DNA of 52,845 nucleotides from Pseudomonas folii (GCF_014357575.1 NZ_JACONW010000021.1:1-52845), one strand, 5' to 3'; shown: positions 16,875 through 50,532, numbered from the stretch's first letter. Made by a program: numbers and translations. The notes: generated by a model from the letters alone, not told the origin.

Positions 16875-17776
16875 CCCGCCGTCACCTGCTTAAGCGATTT
16901 GCCGTGGGCGGCCTTGCGCTGACCAGCGGTCTACCCTCCATGAGCCTTTTCGCCGCCCCGCTGCAACGTATCATCGCCATCAACTGGGCTGCCGCCGAAA
17001 CGCTGTTGACGCTGGGAGTCACGCCACTGGCGATCTCCGACGGCAGTTATTACAGCCGACGCATGCCCACTGCGCCACTGCCTCACGAAGTCCTCGACGT
17101 GGGCCCTTACTGGGAACCCAATCTTGAATTGATCAAAGAACTCTCCCCGCAATTGATCCTCAGCGATCAAATGCCGCCTGCCATCGCCCGCTCGCTGCAG
17201 GGCATTGCGCCCACCGAAGTGGTCGATGTCTACCCCAGCGCCCGTAGCGTCTGGACCAGCGCCACGGGCTTCATGACCCGGCTGGCAGCCCGTATCGACC
17301 GCCAGCAACAGGCTACAAGCTGGATCGCGGCAGGTGAAACCCGTCTCGCTCAACTGCGCGCACAACTGGCGCAACGCCCTCAGCCGCCGATCTGTGTGGC
17401 AGTGCTCAATCAGGACGGTCGCCATGCGACGGTCTACGGCAAGAACAGCATGATTCAGGACGTGCTCGACCGGCTCGGTCTGGTCAATGCCTGGCAAGGC
17501 CCAAGCAGCGCCATGGGAATTTCCCTGATTGGCGTCGAACGACTCGCCGAAACCCCGGACGCGCATCTGCTGTACATCGAAATTCCGACGACATCGGCGC
17601 GCCTGCAGAGCCTGCGCCAGACCAACGCGCTGTGGGAAAACCTGCCCGCAGTGCGACGTGGCAACACCCTGGCGCTGGGTAAATTCTTCCCTTACGGCGC
17701 GGCTGCCTCGGCACTCAACCTGGCCGAATTGATTGGCGCGTACCTGAGCCATCGCGGAGAACAAGAGCATGCTTGA
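16865..17776 (+). CDS. fhuD: Periplasmic ferric-siderophore binding protein (FhuD-like)
   Basis: A 303-residue FecB/FhuD-type binding protein that would deliver the ferric siderophore to FhuB. The N-terminus is a twin-arginine signal (TRRHLLKRF then a hydrophobic run to about residue 31), as known for FhuD. The mature part starts APLQRIIAINWAAAETLL and has the family segments WEPNLELIKELSPQLIL and GVERLAETPDAHLLYIE. ATG 16865 is preceded by GAGGAG; a longer frame from 16814 would mask the Tat signal. It overlaps fhuB by 8 bp (ATGCTTGA), so the two are co-translated. Confidence 0.92.
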   Translation: MPLTRRHLLKRFAVGGLALTSGLPSMSLFAAPLQRIIAINWAAAETLLTLGVTPLAISDGSYYSRRMPTAPLPHEVLDVGPYWEPNLELIKELSPQLILSDQMPPAIARSLQGIAPTEVVDVYPSARSVWTSATGFMTRLAARIDRQQQATSWIAAGETRLAQLRAQLAQRPQPPICVAVLNQDGRHATVYGKNSMIQDVLDRLGLVNAWQGPSSAMGISLIGVERLAETPDAHLLYIEIPTTSARLQSLRQTNALWENLPAVRRGNTLALGKFFPYGAAASALNLAELIGAYLSHRGEQEHA

Positions 17777-19775
17777 ACCGGCTATCGGCCTGGCGGCCCC
17801 TCGCCCTGCGCTGTTCCAGGGACCTCTGCCCTGGGTTCTGATGCTGGCCTTGCTGGCGATGCTGATCGCGGTGCATGGGTTACAGGCCCTGCTGCCCAGC
17901 GCGCTGTGGTGGCAGGCACTGTGGACCCCAGACCTGGACGACGGCCGTCAGGTCCTGCTGCATTTCAGCTTCGCACCACGCATGCTGGTCAGCCTGATGG
18001 TAGGGGCTGCGTTAGGGCTGGCGGGGACGCTGTTTCAGCAGATTCTGCGCAACCCGCTGGCCGAGCCGGTCACGCTCGGCGTGGCGGCCGGAGCCAATCT
18101 GGCCCTGTCGATTGCCACTATCGCAGCACCTGCCCTGCTGCTGCATGGCCTGGAGGGAGTGACGCTGGTCGGTGCCGGACTGGCCACGCTGGCGCTGTTC
18201 GCCTTCGCGTGGAGCCGCACGATGTCTTCGCTGCGCTTTATCCTCGCGGGCATGGTGATCAGCCTGTATTGCAACGCCATCAATTCACTGCTGGTGTTGT
18301 TCAACCATGACTACCTCGTCGACCTGCTGCTCTGGCAAGCCGGTTCACTCAACCAGAGTGGCTGGGAAGGCGTGACTTATCTGGCGCCTCGTCTGGCCGT
18401 CGCCGCACTGATCGCCGGTTTGCTCGCCAGACCTCTGGCCGTGCTGGGGCTTGAGGACCAGAGCGCGGCCAGCCTTGGGGTTTCTCTGCGGACCACGCGC
18501 ACCCTGGGGCTAGTAGTCGCCGTGGCACTCAGCGCCTTCGTTACCAGCGCCGTCGGCATCATCGGTTTTGTCGGTCTCGCAGCGCCAGCCATCGCCCGCC
18601 TCAGCGGCGCGCGCACCTTGCGCCAACGGCTGATATGGGCACCGTTGATGGGCGCAGCGCTGCTGTGTCTGGTGGACCAGTGCGCGCGTGAGCTTTCACG
18701 ATTTGTCGGTGAAGTGCCGGCCGGCATTCTCACCGCCGTGTTCAGCGTGCCGCTGTTGCTCTGGCTGCTCAAGCGTCAGCGCAGCGGCGGCATCGTCGCG
18801 CAGCAGAGCAGCACGTGGCGCAGGCTGCACAACCCTGGCCGGTACATCAGCGTCGGTGCAGTACTGCTCGTGTTGCTGGTCATACCGGCAATCAGCCTGG
18901 GCATCGGCGTGCACGGCTGGCACTGGAGCGGCCCGGAGCAATTCGACGGCGCGTTGCAATGGCGATTGCCACGGGTAATGGGTTCGCTCAGCGCCGGAGT
19001 CATGTTGGCGGTGGCCGGTTTGCTGATCCAGCGCCTGACCGGCAACCCGATGGCCAGCCCGGAAGTACTGGGTGCCAGCTCCGGTGCAGCGCTGGGGGTG
19101 ATGGTGCTGTTCCTGTTGGTGCCCCAGCCACAGGCCTTGATGGTGCCTGCAGCCTGCGCCGGTACCCTGCTCACACTCGGCGCACTGTTCTGGTTCAACT
19201 GGCGCAGCGCCTTGAGCCCGGAGCGCCTGTTACTGACCGGGGTCTGCCTGACCACGCTGATGGGGGCATTGAGCACGCTGTTGATGGCCAGCGGAGACCC
19301 GCGCATGACCTTGCTGTTGAGCTGGATGACCGGTTCGACCTATCACGTCGACGGTCCGGCCGCGTTGACGGCGCTGGTGATCGCTGGCGTCATGCTGCTG
19401 GTCAGTCTGTTGCTTTCGCGGCCGCTGGACTTGCTGACCCTGGGTGGCGGCACAGCCTCGGCCCTCGGCTTGCCATTGCGTCTCAGCCACCTGGCGATTC
19501 TCGGCGTGGCAGCAGTGCTGACCGCGACCGCCACGCTGATCGTCGGCCCGCTGAGCTTCGTTGGTTTGATCGCGCCGCACATCGCCCGCCAGCTCGGCGT
19601 GCACCGTACTGCGCCGCAGATCTTGCTGAGTGCAATCATCGGCGGACTGATCATGCTCGTAGCCGACTGGCTGGGACGTAATATCGCTTACCCGTGGCCG
19701 GTTTCTGCAGGGTTGCTGGCAGCCTTTATCGGTTGCCCGTACTTCCTCTGGCTGATGCACCGCCAGCGGCGCTGA
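17769..19775 (+). CDS. fhuB: Ferric-hydroxamate permease, double-length (FhuB)
   Basis: A 668-residue inner-membrane permease made of two tandem FecCD-type halves (about 1-330 and 345-668), the E. coli FhuB arrangement (660 residues). Each half repeats the same landmarks: MLVSLMVGAALGLAGTLFQQ and VMGSLSAGVMLAVAGLLIQR near the start, NPLAEPVTLGVAAGANLAL and NPMASPEVLGASSGAALGV in the next loops, and GFVGLAAPAIAR and SFVGLIAPHIAR as the two FhuC-contact loops. About 20 membrane helices are expected. It is coupled to fhuD, with the ATPase encoded apart at 8509. The double length supports a hydroxamate-type substrate. The 750-bp inverted-repeat element begins 22 bp after its stop. Confidence 0.94.
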   Translation: MLEPAIGLAAPRPALFQGPLPWVLMLALLAMLIAVHGLQALLPSALWWQALWTPDLDDGRQVLLHFSFAPRMLVSLMVGAALGLAGTLFQQILRNPLAEPVTLGVAAGANLALSIATIAAPALLLHGLEGVTLVGAGLATLALFAFAWSRTMSSLRFILAGMVISLYCNAINSLLVLFNHDYLVDLLLWQAGSLNQSGWEGVTYLAPRLAVAALIAGLLARPLAVLGLEDQSAASLGVSLRTTRTLGLVVAVALSAFVTSAVGIIGFVGLAAPAIARLSGARTLRQRLIWAPLMGAALLCLVDQCARELSRFVGEVPAGILTAVFSVPLLLWLLKRQRSGGIVAQQSSTWRRLHNPGRYISVGAVLLVLLVIPAISLGIGVHGWHWSGPEQFDGALQWRLPRVMGSLSAGVMLAVAGLLIQRLTGNPMASPEVLGASSGAALGVMVLFLLVPQPQALMVPAACAGTLLTLGALFWFNWRSALSPERLLLTGVCLTTLMGALSTLLMASGDPRMTLLLSWMTGSTYHVDGPAALTALVIAGVMLLVSLLLSRPLDLLTLGGGTASALGLPLRLSHLAILGVAAVLTATATLIVGPLSFVGLIAPHIARQLGVHRTAPQILLSAIIGGLIMLVADWLGRNIAYPWPVSAGLLAAFIGCPYFLWLMHRQRR

Positions 19776-19797
19776 TCGGTTGCGCTGCCAATCGTGG

Positions 19798-20547
19798 CAT
19801 AGGTATCTACACATCTTTTCCATGCAGGGATTTTTGCGTACATATCCGTTACCGCGTTAAGGGCTTCTATTGGTTGCGCTTTTACAGCGCCTCACTTTTG
19901 AAAGAGCCCAAAAGTAAGCAAAAGGCTCATACCCCACCACTCGGCCCCTCGCTGTCGCTCGGTGTACCCGCCCGCAGATCCTGAACCGTGGGCCGCTGCA
20001 ATGGGCCATCCATGGCCCGGTGCAGCTAACCCGGCGTCCTGCCGGGTTGCCCACGCTTCAGAATCTCCGTTCGGCCAGCGTGGTTTAACGGGGCGCCCCA
20101 GATCAAAAACACGGCGGCCTGAAAGCCGACCTGATGTGTGAACTTACCGCGCTATAAGCGCTGGTTTGCTGGCGATAGTCATCAACGATGAGTCGGGCAG
20201 CACCTGATACCACGCTTTGGCTTTTGATCTGCTTTAGATTTTGACCTTAGGCGCCCCGTTAAACCACGACGGCCGGAATTCGACATTGCTGCGTGGGGCA
20301 AACCGGCAGGGATGCCGGTTTAGCTGCTTCAGGCCATGGATGGCCGGTGGCAGCGGCCCCACGCAGCAATGTCGGATTACGGGTATGCCGAGCGACAGCG
20401 AGGGACCCAGTGGTGGGGCAAGAGCCTTTTGCTTACTTTTGGGCCCCAAAAGTGAGGCGCCGTAAGGGCGCAACCAATATCAACCCATAACGCGGTAACG
20501 GATATGTACACAAGAATTTCTGCATGAAAGTTGTGTAGATACCTATG
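19798..20547. mobile_element. 750-bp non-coding element with long inverted arms and 10-bp target duplication
   Basis: The ends are identical for 16 bp (CATAGGTATCTACACA inward from each side). Imperfect inverted similarity continues for about 300 bp per arm (about 19798-20100 and 20245-20547), ending near GGTTTAACGGGGCGCC, around a spacer of about 140 bp. The direct repeat CCAATCGTGG flanks it (19788-19797 and 20548-20557), as a target duplication would. No transposase or other credible gene is inside, so it is a MITE-like passenger moved in trans. It fills nearly the whole gap between the convergent fhuB and esterase genes. I have the impression that similar sequence recurs in fluorescent Pseudomonas genomes, but could not check. 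Confidence 0.75.
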
Positions 20548-20556
20548 CCAATCGTG

Positions 20557-20590
20557 GTGAAGCCTGAACAGAGGCCTGTTCAGGCTTCAC
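20557..20590. terminator. Strong hairpin between convergent fhuB and esterase genes
   Basis: A perfect 15-bp stem (GTGAAGCCTGAACAG with its complement at 20576-20590) and loop AGGC, 7 bp after the esterase stop. It lacks a clear T tract on either strand. The mobile element is inserted right at its foot. Confidence 0.6.
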
Positions 20591-20597
20591 TCGATAT

Positions 20598-21542
20598 TTA
20601 CCAGTGACGCGAGAGAAACTGCGCCGCTTGCCGGAAGTAGCTGCCCACTTCGGGCACCAGCCCGCCCATCCTCAGAAAGTCATGGGTCATGCCATGACAC
20701 AGCTGCGCGTGCACCGAGACGCCCTGTTCACGTAACGCCTCGGCATAGGCCAGGCCCTCGTCCAGCAGCGGGTCGTATTCCGCGGCATACAGCAAGGCAG
20801 GCGCACTGCCGCGCAATGCATCAGCCGCATACAGCGGTGAACAACGCCAGTCATGACGCTGTGCCAGATCCGCTGCGTAGTGCTGATAGAACCAGTCCAG
20901 GCTGGCGGTTTCCAGCAAATAACCTTCCGCAAACAGCTCTTGAGATTCGCTGCGCCGGGTTGCGTCAGTTGCCGGATAGAACAGCAACTGCGCTCGCGGC
21001 TGCGGCCCGCCCTCGCTGGCCAATTGGGCGGCCAGCACACTGGCCAGAGTGGCCCCGGCACTGTCACCGGCGACAGCAATGCGCTTCACGTCGAGGCCGT
21101 AAGACGCGGCATTCTTTTGCAGCCAGTCCCAGGCGTCGCGGGTGTCATCCAGCGCTGCCGGGAATGGCGCTTGAGGCGCCAGCCGGTAACCCAGTGCAAG
21201 CACCGCACAGCCACAGGCCTGGGCCAGCGAACGGCACAGACCATCGTGAGAATCCAGACTGCCCACCGTGTAACCGCCCCCATGCAGATACAGCAACACC
21301 GGCCTGGGTGCCGACGCGTCGGATACCGGTTGGTACAGACGCGCTGGCAATTCATGCCCTTGCCGCCCAGGCAACAGCAAATGCTCGACCGGCATCAGCG
21401 GCGCACTGGCCTTGAGCGCCTGCGAAGAGGCTTCGAACTCTTCACGCGCCTGCGCGACGCTCAGCTCATGAAGCGCCGGACGTCCGGCCTGGCGGCCTTC
21501 GTCAACCATATCGAGAAAGGCAGAAATATCCGGGTGCAACAT
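20598..21542 (-). CDS. Alpha/beta hydrolase, HSL-type esterase, coupled to NRPS2
   Basis: A 314-residue hormone-sensitive-lipase-family hydrolase. It has the oxyanion motif HGGGYTVGS, nucleophile GDSAG, the acid in YDPLLDE and the base in HGMTHDF, with no signal peptide, so it is cytoplasmic. It follows NRPS2 directly. I prefer the ATG at 21542 (GAGGTG just upstream; family members start about here), but an ATG at 21572 overlaps the NRPS2 stop as ATGA and may be used. Since NRPS2 lacks a thioesterase domain, this enzyme could release or cyclise the peptide, trim the lipid, or hydrolyse an ester in the product. These are inferences from position. Confidence 0.88.
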   Translation of the reverse strand: MLHPDISAFLDMVDEGRQAGRPALHELSVAQAREEFEASSQALKASAPLMPVEHLLLPGRQGHELPARLYQPVSDASAPRPVLLYLHGGGYTVGSLDSHDGLCRSLAQACGCAVLALGYRLAPQAPFPAALDDTRDAWDWLQKNAASYGLDVKRIAVAGDSAGATLASVLAAQLASEGGPQPRAQLLFYPATDATRRSESQELFAEGYLLETASLDWFYQHYAADLAQRHDWRCSPLYAADALRGSAPALLYAAEYDPLLDEGLAYAEALREQGVSVHAQLCHGMTHDFLRMGGLVPEVGSYFRQAAQFLSRHW

Positions 21543-21568
21543 ACTCACCTCGTTAACTAGTGTTCGGC

Positions 21569-46782
<25,214 letters not shown>

Positions 46783-46835
46783 GGCATCACCTGTTATGGA
46801 CGACGGGCAGTGGCTCGCCCGCCGGGGCAGTTCTG

Positions 46836-46903
46836 AAAAAAGAAAAAAGCCGCGTCAGCCTTGCCTCAGGCGCTAAAGAGCCAGAGCTAAAAAGCTGACG
46901 CGG
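46836..46903 (-). terminator. Strong terminator between dioxygenase and NRPS1 genes
   Basis: On the minus strand, stem CCGCGTCAGC (46903-46894) pairs with its complement (46859-46850) around a 34-nt loop and is followed by two T runs (TTTTTTC TTTTTTC; A runs at 46836-46848 on the plus strand). It lies 12 bp after the dioxygenase stop and about 54 bp before the NRPS1 start. Confidence 0.85.
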
Positions 46904-46914
46904 TAATCAACGCT

Positions 46915-47901
46915 TCAGGAAAGCGTGCTGACTTGATGACCTTCAGCCATAGCCACCACTACTTTGCGCGGTCCGCTGAACGGCGAGCGGGCGTGGGCAG
47001 CCAGCATGTTGTCGAGCATCAGGACGTCGCCGCTGTACCACGGGAAAACCACTTTGGTTTCCTCCAGCACACCGCGCACTTCATCGAGCAGCGAATCTTC
47101 GATAGGGCTGCCGTCGCCGTAGTACACATTGCGCGGCAAGTCCTCCTCGTCGACCACCTCCAGCAGGTTTTCCCGTACTTCCTGTGGCAGGTTGGAGATG
47201 TGAAACAGGTGCGCCTGGTTGAACCAGACCCACTCCGCAGTGCGCGGATGACGCGCCACCGCCTGGCAGAGCTGGCGCGTGCGTAGTTCGCCGTCGTCTT
47301 TCCACTCGCACTCGATAGAGTGCAGACGGCAGTAGGCTTCGACTTCCTGCTGGTTATCGGTGTTGAACACTTGTTCCCACGCAACATCCAGACCGTTGCC
47401 GAAATTGCGCACGTACATCAGGCCGCGTTCGGTGAAGCGCTCGCGAATAGCCTGCGGCACGCGCCGATAGACCTCGCGGCTGTCCGCCACCGGGGTTTCG
47501 CCGCCGACCAGCGCGGCCTGCACACAATAGAACCAGATTCTCATCGGCCATTCGCGGGTGTAGGCCTGCTCGTTGTGCAGCGGAATGTGCTGATGGGCCG
47601 GATACTCGGTGGACGTATAAACACCGGAGGTCACATTGCTGCGCGGCGTTGAACCGAACTCGTAGTTGAGTAGCGGATGACCAAAGCCTGCCGCGAACTC
47701 TCTGAAGCGCTCGGCACCGCCGACGTGAAAACCACGCAGCAACAGGCCGCCGCACTTTTCCAGGCGCTCGGCGCTCAACACACGCAACTCGGCGAGCGCA
47801 TCCTGCAGATCAATGCCTTCGTGGCGCGCCTGGACCAACAACGGCAGGTCGCCGCGAACGCCGGGCAACGTATCAAAGGTAAACAGTTGACTGGAATCCA
47901 T
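46915..47901 (-). CDS. SyrP-like Fe(II)/2-oxoglutarate aspartate beta-hydroxylase
   Basis: A 328-residue TauD/SyrP-family dioxygenase. The metal triad is His109-x-Glu111 (LHNEQAY; Glu as in SyrP rather than the TauD Asp) and His303 (MLAAHARSPF), with Arg312 (GPRK) for 2-oxoglutarate. SyrP relatives, including those of ornibactin-type clusters, hydroxylate carrier-bound Asp at the beta carbon. NRPS1 module 2 is predicted to activate Asp, which gives the matching substrate and an alpha-hydroxycarboxylate-type iron ligand. ATG 47901 has GGAGAATG upstream. It is 14 bp after the thioesterase stop, the last gene of the mbtH-TE-dioxygenase set, and is followed by a strong terminator. Confidence 0.92.
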   Translation of the reverse strand: MDSSQLFTFDTLPGVRGDLPLLVQARHEGIDLQDALAELRVLSAERLEKCGGLLLRGFHVGGAERFREFAAGFGHPLLNYEFGSTPRSNVTSGVYTSTEYPAHQHIPLHNEQAYTREWPMRIWFYCVQAALVGGETPVADSREVYRRVPQAIRERFTERGLMYVRNFGNGLDVAWEQVFNTDNQQEVEAYCRLHSIECEWKDDGELRTRQLCQAVARHPRTAEWVWFNQAHLFHISNLPQEVRENLLEVVDEEDLPRNVYYGDGSPIEDSLLDEVRGVLEETKVVFPWYSGDVLMLDNMLAAHARSPFSGPRKVVVAMAEGHQVSTLS

Positions 47902-47915
47902 CGCGCATTCTCCGC

Positions 47916-48650
47916 TCAAGCCGTGACCGGCTGTTGCACTGGCCCGACTGGCTGCAGTCGCTCGACCATCAGCTCGAGCAGGTGCGCTTCATGGGCATTG
48001 ATAAAAAAGTGGTCGCCGTCAAACATCTCCAGGGAGAAGCCTTCAGCGGTTTCGTTCTGCCACGCCGACAAAGCCTCTACCGACATGCGGTCCTGCTTGC
48101 CGCCAAATACATGAATCGGGCTACTGAGCAATGCCCGGCGGTCATAGCGATAACGGCCACACAAGAGGAAGTCGGCACGCAGTACCGGCAGAGTCAGGAG
48201 CAGCATTTCCGGGTCCGCGAACACCGCCTCGTCGGTTCCGCCCAATTGACGCAAACGGGCCAGCAACTGCTCATCGCTCTGCTCTGCCTGCAAGTCAGTG
48301 TGGTATTCACGGTGGGCGGGAGCCGGTGCGCCGGAGACGAACAGCATGCGCGCAGGTGGTGCCCCCTTGCGCCGCAAGGCGTGGGCCAACTCAAAGGCGA
48401 GCAACGCTCCCAGACTGTGACCGAACAGGACGTAAGGCAGATCAAGGCGACCTTCCAGTTCGACGGCAAGCTGCGCCACCAGCGCTGGCATATCGGTTTG
48501 CAGCGGCTCGTTAAAACGTCGGCCACGACCGGGCAACTCAAGCGGACAGACTTCGATCCATGCTGGCAGCGAGCGACGCCAGCGCAGATAAACCATGGCG
48601 CTGGCACCGGAGTAAGGCAGACAGAACAGTCGCAGGGCAGGACGCTGCAT
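47916..48650 (-). CDS. Type II thioesterase (NRPS editing)
   Basis: A 244-residue stand-alone thioesterase of the GrsT/RifR class. It has the N-terminal LFCLPYSGASAM, nucleophile GHSLG (Ser79), acid in GGKQDRM and base in GDHFFINAH. Such enzymes clear mis-primed carrier domains. Because neither NRPS carries an integrated thioesterase, it is also a candidate for product release. It begins 3 bp after the mbtH stop, with GGAGG lying in the end of mbtH. Confidence 0.92.
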   Translation of the reverse strand: MQRPALRLFCLPYSGASAMVYLRWRRSLPAWIEVCPLELPGRGRRFNEPLQTDMPALVAQLAVELEGRLDLPYVLFGHSLGALLAFELAHALRRKGAPPARMLFVSGAPAPAHREYHTDLQAEQSDEQLLARLRQLGGTDEAVFADPEMLLLTLPVLRADFLLCGRYRYDRRALLSSPIHVFGGKQDRMSVEALSAWQNETAEGFSLEMFDGDHFFINAHEAHLLELMVERLQPVGPVQQPVTA

Positions 48651-48653
48651 GGC

Positions 48654-48872
48654 TCAACGCGCCTCCGTCTGCCCGTCCATCTTTTGCCGCAGGCTCAGGG
48701 GCCGCATGTCGGTCCAGACCTGCTCGACGTAGGCCAGGCAGTCAGCCTTGTTGCCCTGCTTGCCCGCCTCACGCCAGCCTGCCGGCACGGCCTTGTAGTC
48801 GGGCCACAATGAATACTGCTCTTGCTGATTGATCAGAACCTTGTACAGCGCGTCTTCGCGATCAAATGCCAT
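48654..48872 (-). CDS. MbtH-like protein
   Basis: A 72-residue NRPS accessory protein that binds and activates adenylation domains. The family signature is clear: an NxExQxSxWP motif ([10 protein letters not shown]), then VPAGWREAG and [14 protein letters not shown] 48872 has AGGAGAG upstream. It is first in the mbtH-TE-dioxygenase set, about 92 bp from a candidate Fur box. The 5' leader contains a short hairpin (AAGGCC 48911-48916 with GGCCTT 48926-48931) that would act as a terminator only in the opposite direction. Confidence 0.96.
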   Translation of the reverse strand: MAFDREDALYKVLINQQEQYSLWPDYKAVPAGWREAGKQGNKADCLAYVEQVWTDMRPLSLRQKMDGQTEAR

Positions 48873-48964
48873 TGGACTTACTCTCCTGTCGCCAGCGAAT
48901 AGATCGGTAGAAGGCCTTTTACGTCGGCCTTTTTACCTGCTTTCCAATAAGACGAAGGGAGGAT

Positions 48965-48983
48965 GAGAATAATTATGATTAAG
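48965..48983 (-). promoter_or_regulatory. Candidate Fur box upstream of mbtH
   Basis: GAGAATAATTATGATTAAG matches 13 of 19 consensus Fur positions by my count, 92 bp upstream of the mbtH start. It probably controls mbtH-TE-dioxygenase and, by read-through, the NRPS genes. Confidence 0.6.
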
Positions 48984-49104
48984 TGAGAGATTGTTTCAGC
49001 CTGTGCCGCAGCCGGCATTGCACCGTGCTGCGGGTGTTGCGGGTGTTGTTGCGAAGGACGGTCAGCGCAGCGTGCCGCGCAAGCGTGCGACCTGCTCCCG
49101 AGCC

Positions 49105-49142
49105 AGGCGGGCTTTCTGTTACTTCAAGGAGTTCAAGGGCCT
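49105..49142. repeat. 38-bp direct repeat, copy A (att-like)
   Basis: Matches 50386-50423 with one mismatch (starts AGGCGGGCTTTCTGTT, ends GTTCAAGGGCCT). Copy B lies in the terminator just past the 3' end of tRNA-Asp. Around this copy (48984-49226) I see no gene. Confidence 0.85.
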
Positions 49143-49226
49143 GGAGGAGGTGGAACCTGAACGCAGGCATCGCCCCCAACAATCAAGTTCGACTTTGCTT
49201 CCGACCCTATGTCATCAACAGCTCAA

Positions 49227-49952
49227 CTAAAGCTCGGAGAACTCGGCTATCTTTTTCACAAGCTCGGAAAAATTCAATGGCGTCTCAGCCTCATCATCAC
49301 AACGATTTCTTATCAACGTATACGCATCGATAGCCGGTGACAAGACTTCTATCACATCGCCCTTATAGTTCGTTATTTCAATAAAACCACTGACGACACC
49401 ATTTAGATTTTCAATTTCCAAAACCAATGTCGAAAATTTAAACAGCGCACCCTCTTCATCCGTCCCTGCCCCTGTCGAGGGATTATCAAAGTAAACATTT
49501 AACTTAGGAAAAACATCTCTATTCCATTCGAAAATCGGCAACATACGTACCCATTGTTTGAATTCAACTTCATTCTCCCTCCCGGAAAATTCACACTTGA
49601 AAATCGGAACACAGAGAAATAGTCCATCACGTTTATCCCGCAAATCCCCTTTCAAATGCCCGTGATATTCCTTTGGAACCGCTATCGCATGAGTAAAGCC
49701 ATAACTGTTTTCTTGCAGACTATATAGGGTAGGCTTAACGGGAGACAGAAAATCTGGCAATTGATCCAGTACAGCAGATGCAAACTGGCGGTCATCTACA
49801 TTTTCAGACCCCACGACAGCATAATGATGAGCATAGCTTTTCAAACAGTATCGAAAAGTTTTCTTTGGAAAATCATACTGAAAAAAAAGATGCCCAGAAC
49901 TGTCCTCATCGACTACATCAAAAGACTCTAATAAATCCTGCCTGGCAAACAT
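49227..49952 (-). CDS. Low-GC orphan protein of unknown function
   Basis: A 241-residue acidic protein with no signal peptide or membrane segment and no family I recognise. The base composition is clearly lower in GC than all neighbours, with codons such as AAA, AAT and TTT frequent, which indicates recent transfer. A strong ribosome site (AAGGAG) precedes ATG 49952. The composition and style (acidic, YFDN, FEWNRD, ending in a helix NFSELVKKIAEFSEL) are compatible with an immunity or phage-defence accessory protein, but no motif proves it. It stands alone between the two copies of a 38-bp repeat next to tRNA-Asp, so it looks like cargo of a small integration. Confidence 0.7.
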   Translation of the reverse strand: MFARQDLLESFDVVDEDSSGHLFFQYDFPKKTFRYCLKSYAHHYAVVGSENVDDRQFASAVLDQLPDFLSPVKPTLYSLQENSYGFTHAIAVPKEYHGHLKGDLRDKRDGLFLCVPIFKCEFSGRENEVEFKQWVRMLPIFEWNRDVFPKLNVYFDNPSTGAGTDEEGALFKFSTLVLEIENLNGVVSGFIEITNYKGDVIEVLSPAIDAYTLIRNRCDDEAETPLNFSELVKKIAEFSEL

Positions 49953-50247
49953 AGTAGATTCTCCTTGTCCTGCTCAGGACCTACGTCCTGCCTTTATCCA
50001 ATACCGTTCGCCGACATAACCTGGTGGGCCGGCACTAAGGCGCTGGGACGTTTAATCGTGTCGTCAGGACGAGCCGCGCCATTCTCTTGAGAGCAACACT
50101 GGTCGACGACTTTCTGTTCAGCTGCGGTGTTCAGGCTACACGGATCCAGCGTTTGCACCAAGGAGGGGGACACAATCCAGCAATAGACGAACCCATACGA
50201 AAATTGACGCGCGAAGAATCGTAAAAGACTGTACCTGCTGTTTACTT

Positions 50248-50319
50248 TGTAGGAGCTGCCGAAGGCTGCGAAGCATTCATCCTGACACACCGCCATCGCA
50301 GCCTTCAGCAGCTCCTACA
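50248..50319. repeat. REP-like inverted pair
   Basis: TGTAGGAGCTGCCGAAGGCT at 50248 onward pairs with AGCCTTCAGCAGCTCCTACA ending at 50319. It lies in the gap 49953-50371, which otherwise holds no credible gene; the open frame at 49994-50296 runs through this repeat. Confidence 0.75.
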
Positions 50320-50371
50320 GATTCCCGGGCTGACGCCTGATCAAATCGCAGGAGCATAAAACCCAGACAAC

Positions 50372-50395
50372 AAAAAGCCCGCACTAGGCGGGCTT
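50372..50395 (-). terminator. Terminator of the tRNA-Val/tRNA-Asp unit
   Basis: Stem AAGCCCGC (50375-50382) with GCGGGCTT (50388-50395), a 5-nt loop, then TTTTT on the minus strand. It is about 41 bp past the tRNA-Asp 3' end. Confidence 0.85.
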
Positions 50396-50423
50396 TCTGT
50401 TGCTTCAAGGAGTTCAAGGGCCT
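50386..50423. repeat. 38-bp direct repeat, copy B, beside tRNA-Asp
   Basis: Partner of 49105-49142 (one mismatch). It covers one arm of the tRNA terminator and ends 12 bp from the tRNA-Asp 3' end, the kind of place used as an attachment site. Confidence 0.85.
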
Positions 50424-50435
50424 TGAAGCGAAATA

Positions 50436-50512
50436 TGGCGCAGCGGACGGGACTCGAACCCGCGACCCCCGGCGTGACAGGCCGGTATTCTAACCGACTG
50501 AACTACCGCTGC
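50436..50512 (-). tRNA. tRNA-Asp (anticodon GTC)
   Basis: A 77-nt tRNA including an encoded CCA. The acceptor stem GCAGCGG pairs with CCGCTGC, the T arm reads GGTTCGAGTCC, and the anticodon loop CTGTCAC gives GTC. It is transcribed after tRNA-Val with 20 bp between them. Confidence 0.97.
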
Positions 50513-50532
50513 GCGTAACACTTAGAGCGAGT

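Noticed and set aside
19694..20490. Short frames inside the 750-bp inverted-repeat element, considered as a transposase remnant
   Set aside because: The frames differ between arms, mirror each other and show no transposase motif; the element appears non-coding.
49994..50296. 100-residue frame between the orphan gene and tRNA-Asp
   Set aside because: It overlaps a REP pair and has no ribosome site or recognisable domain.
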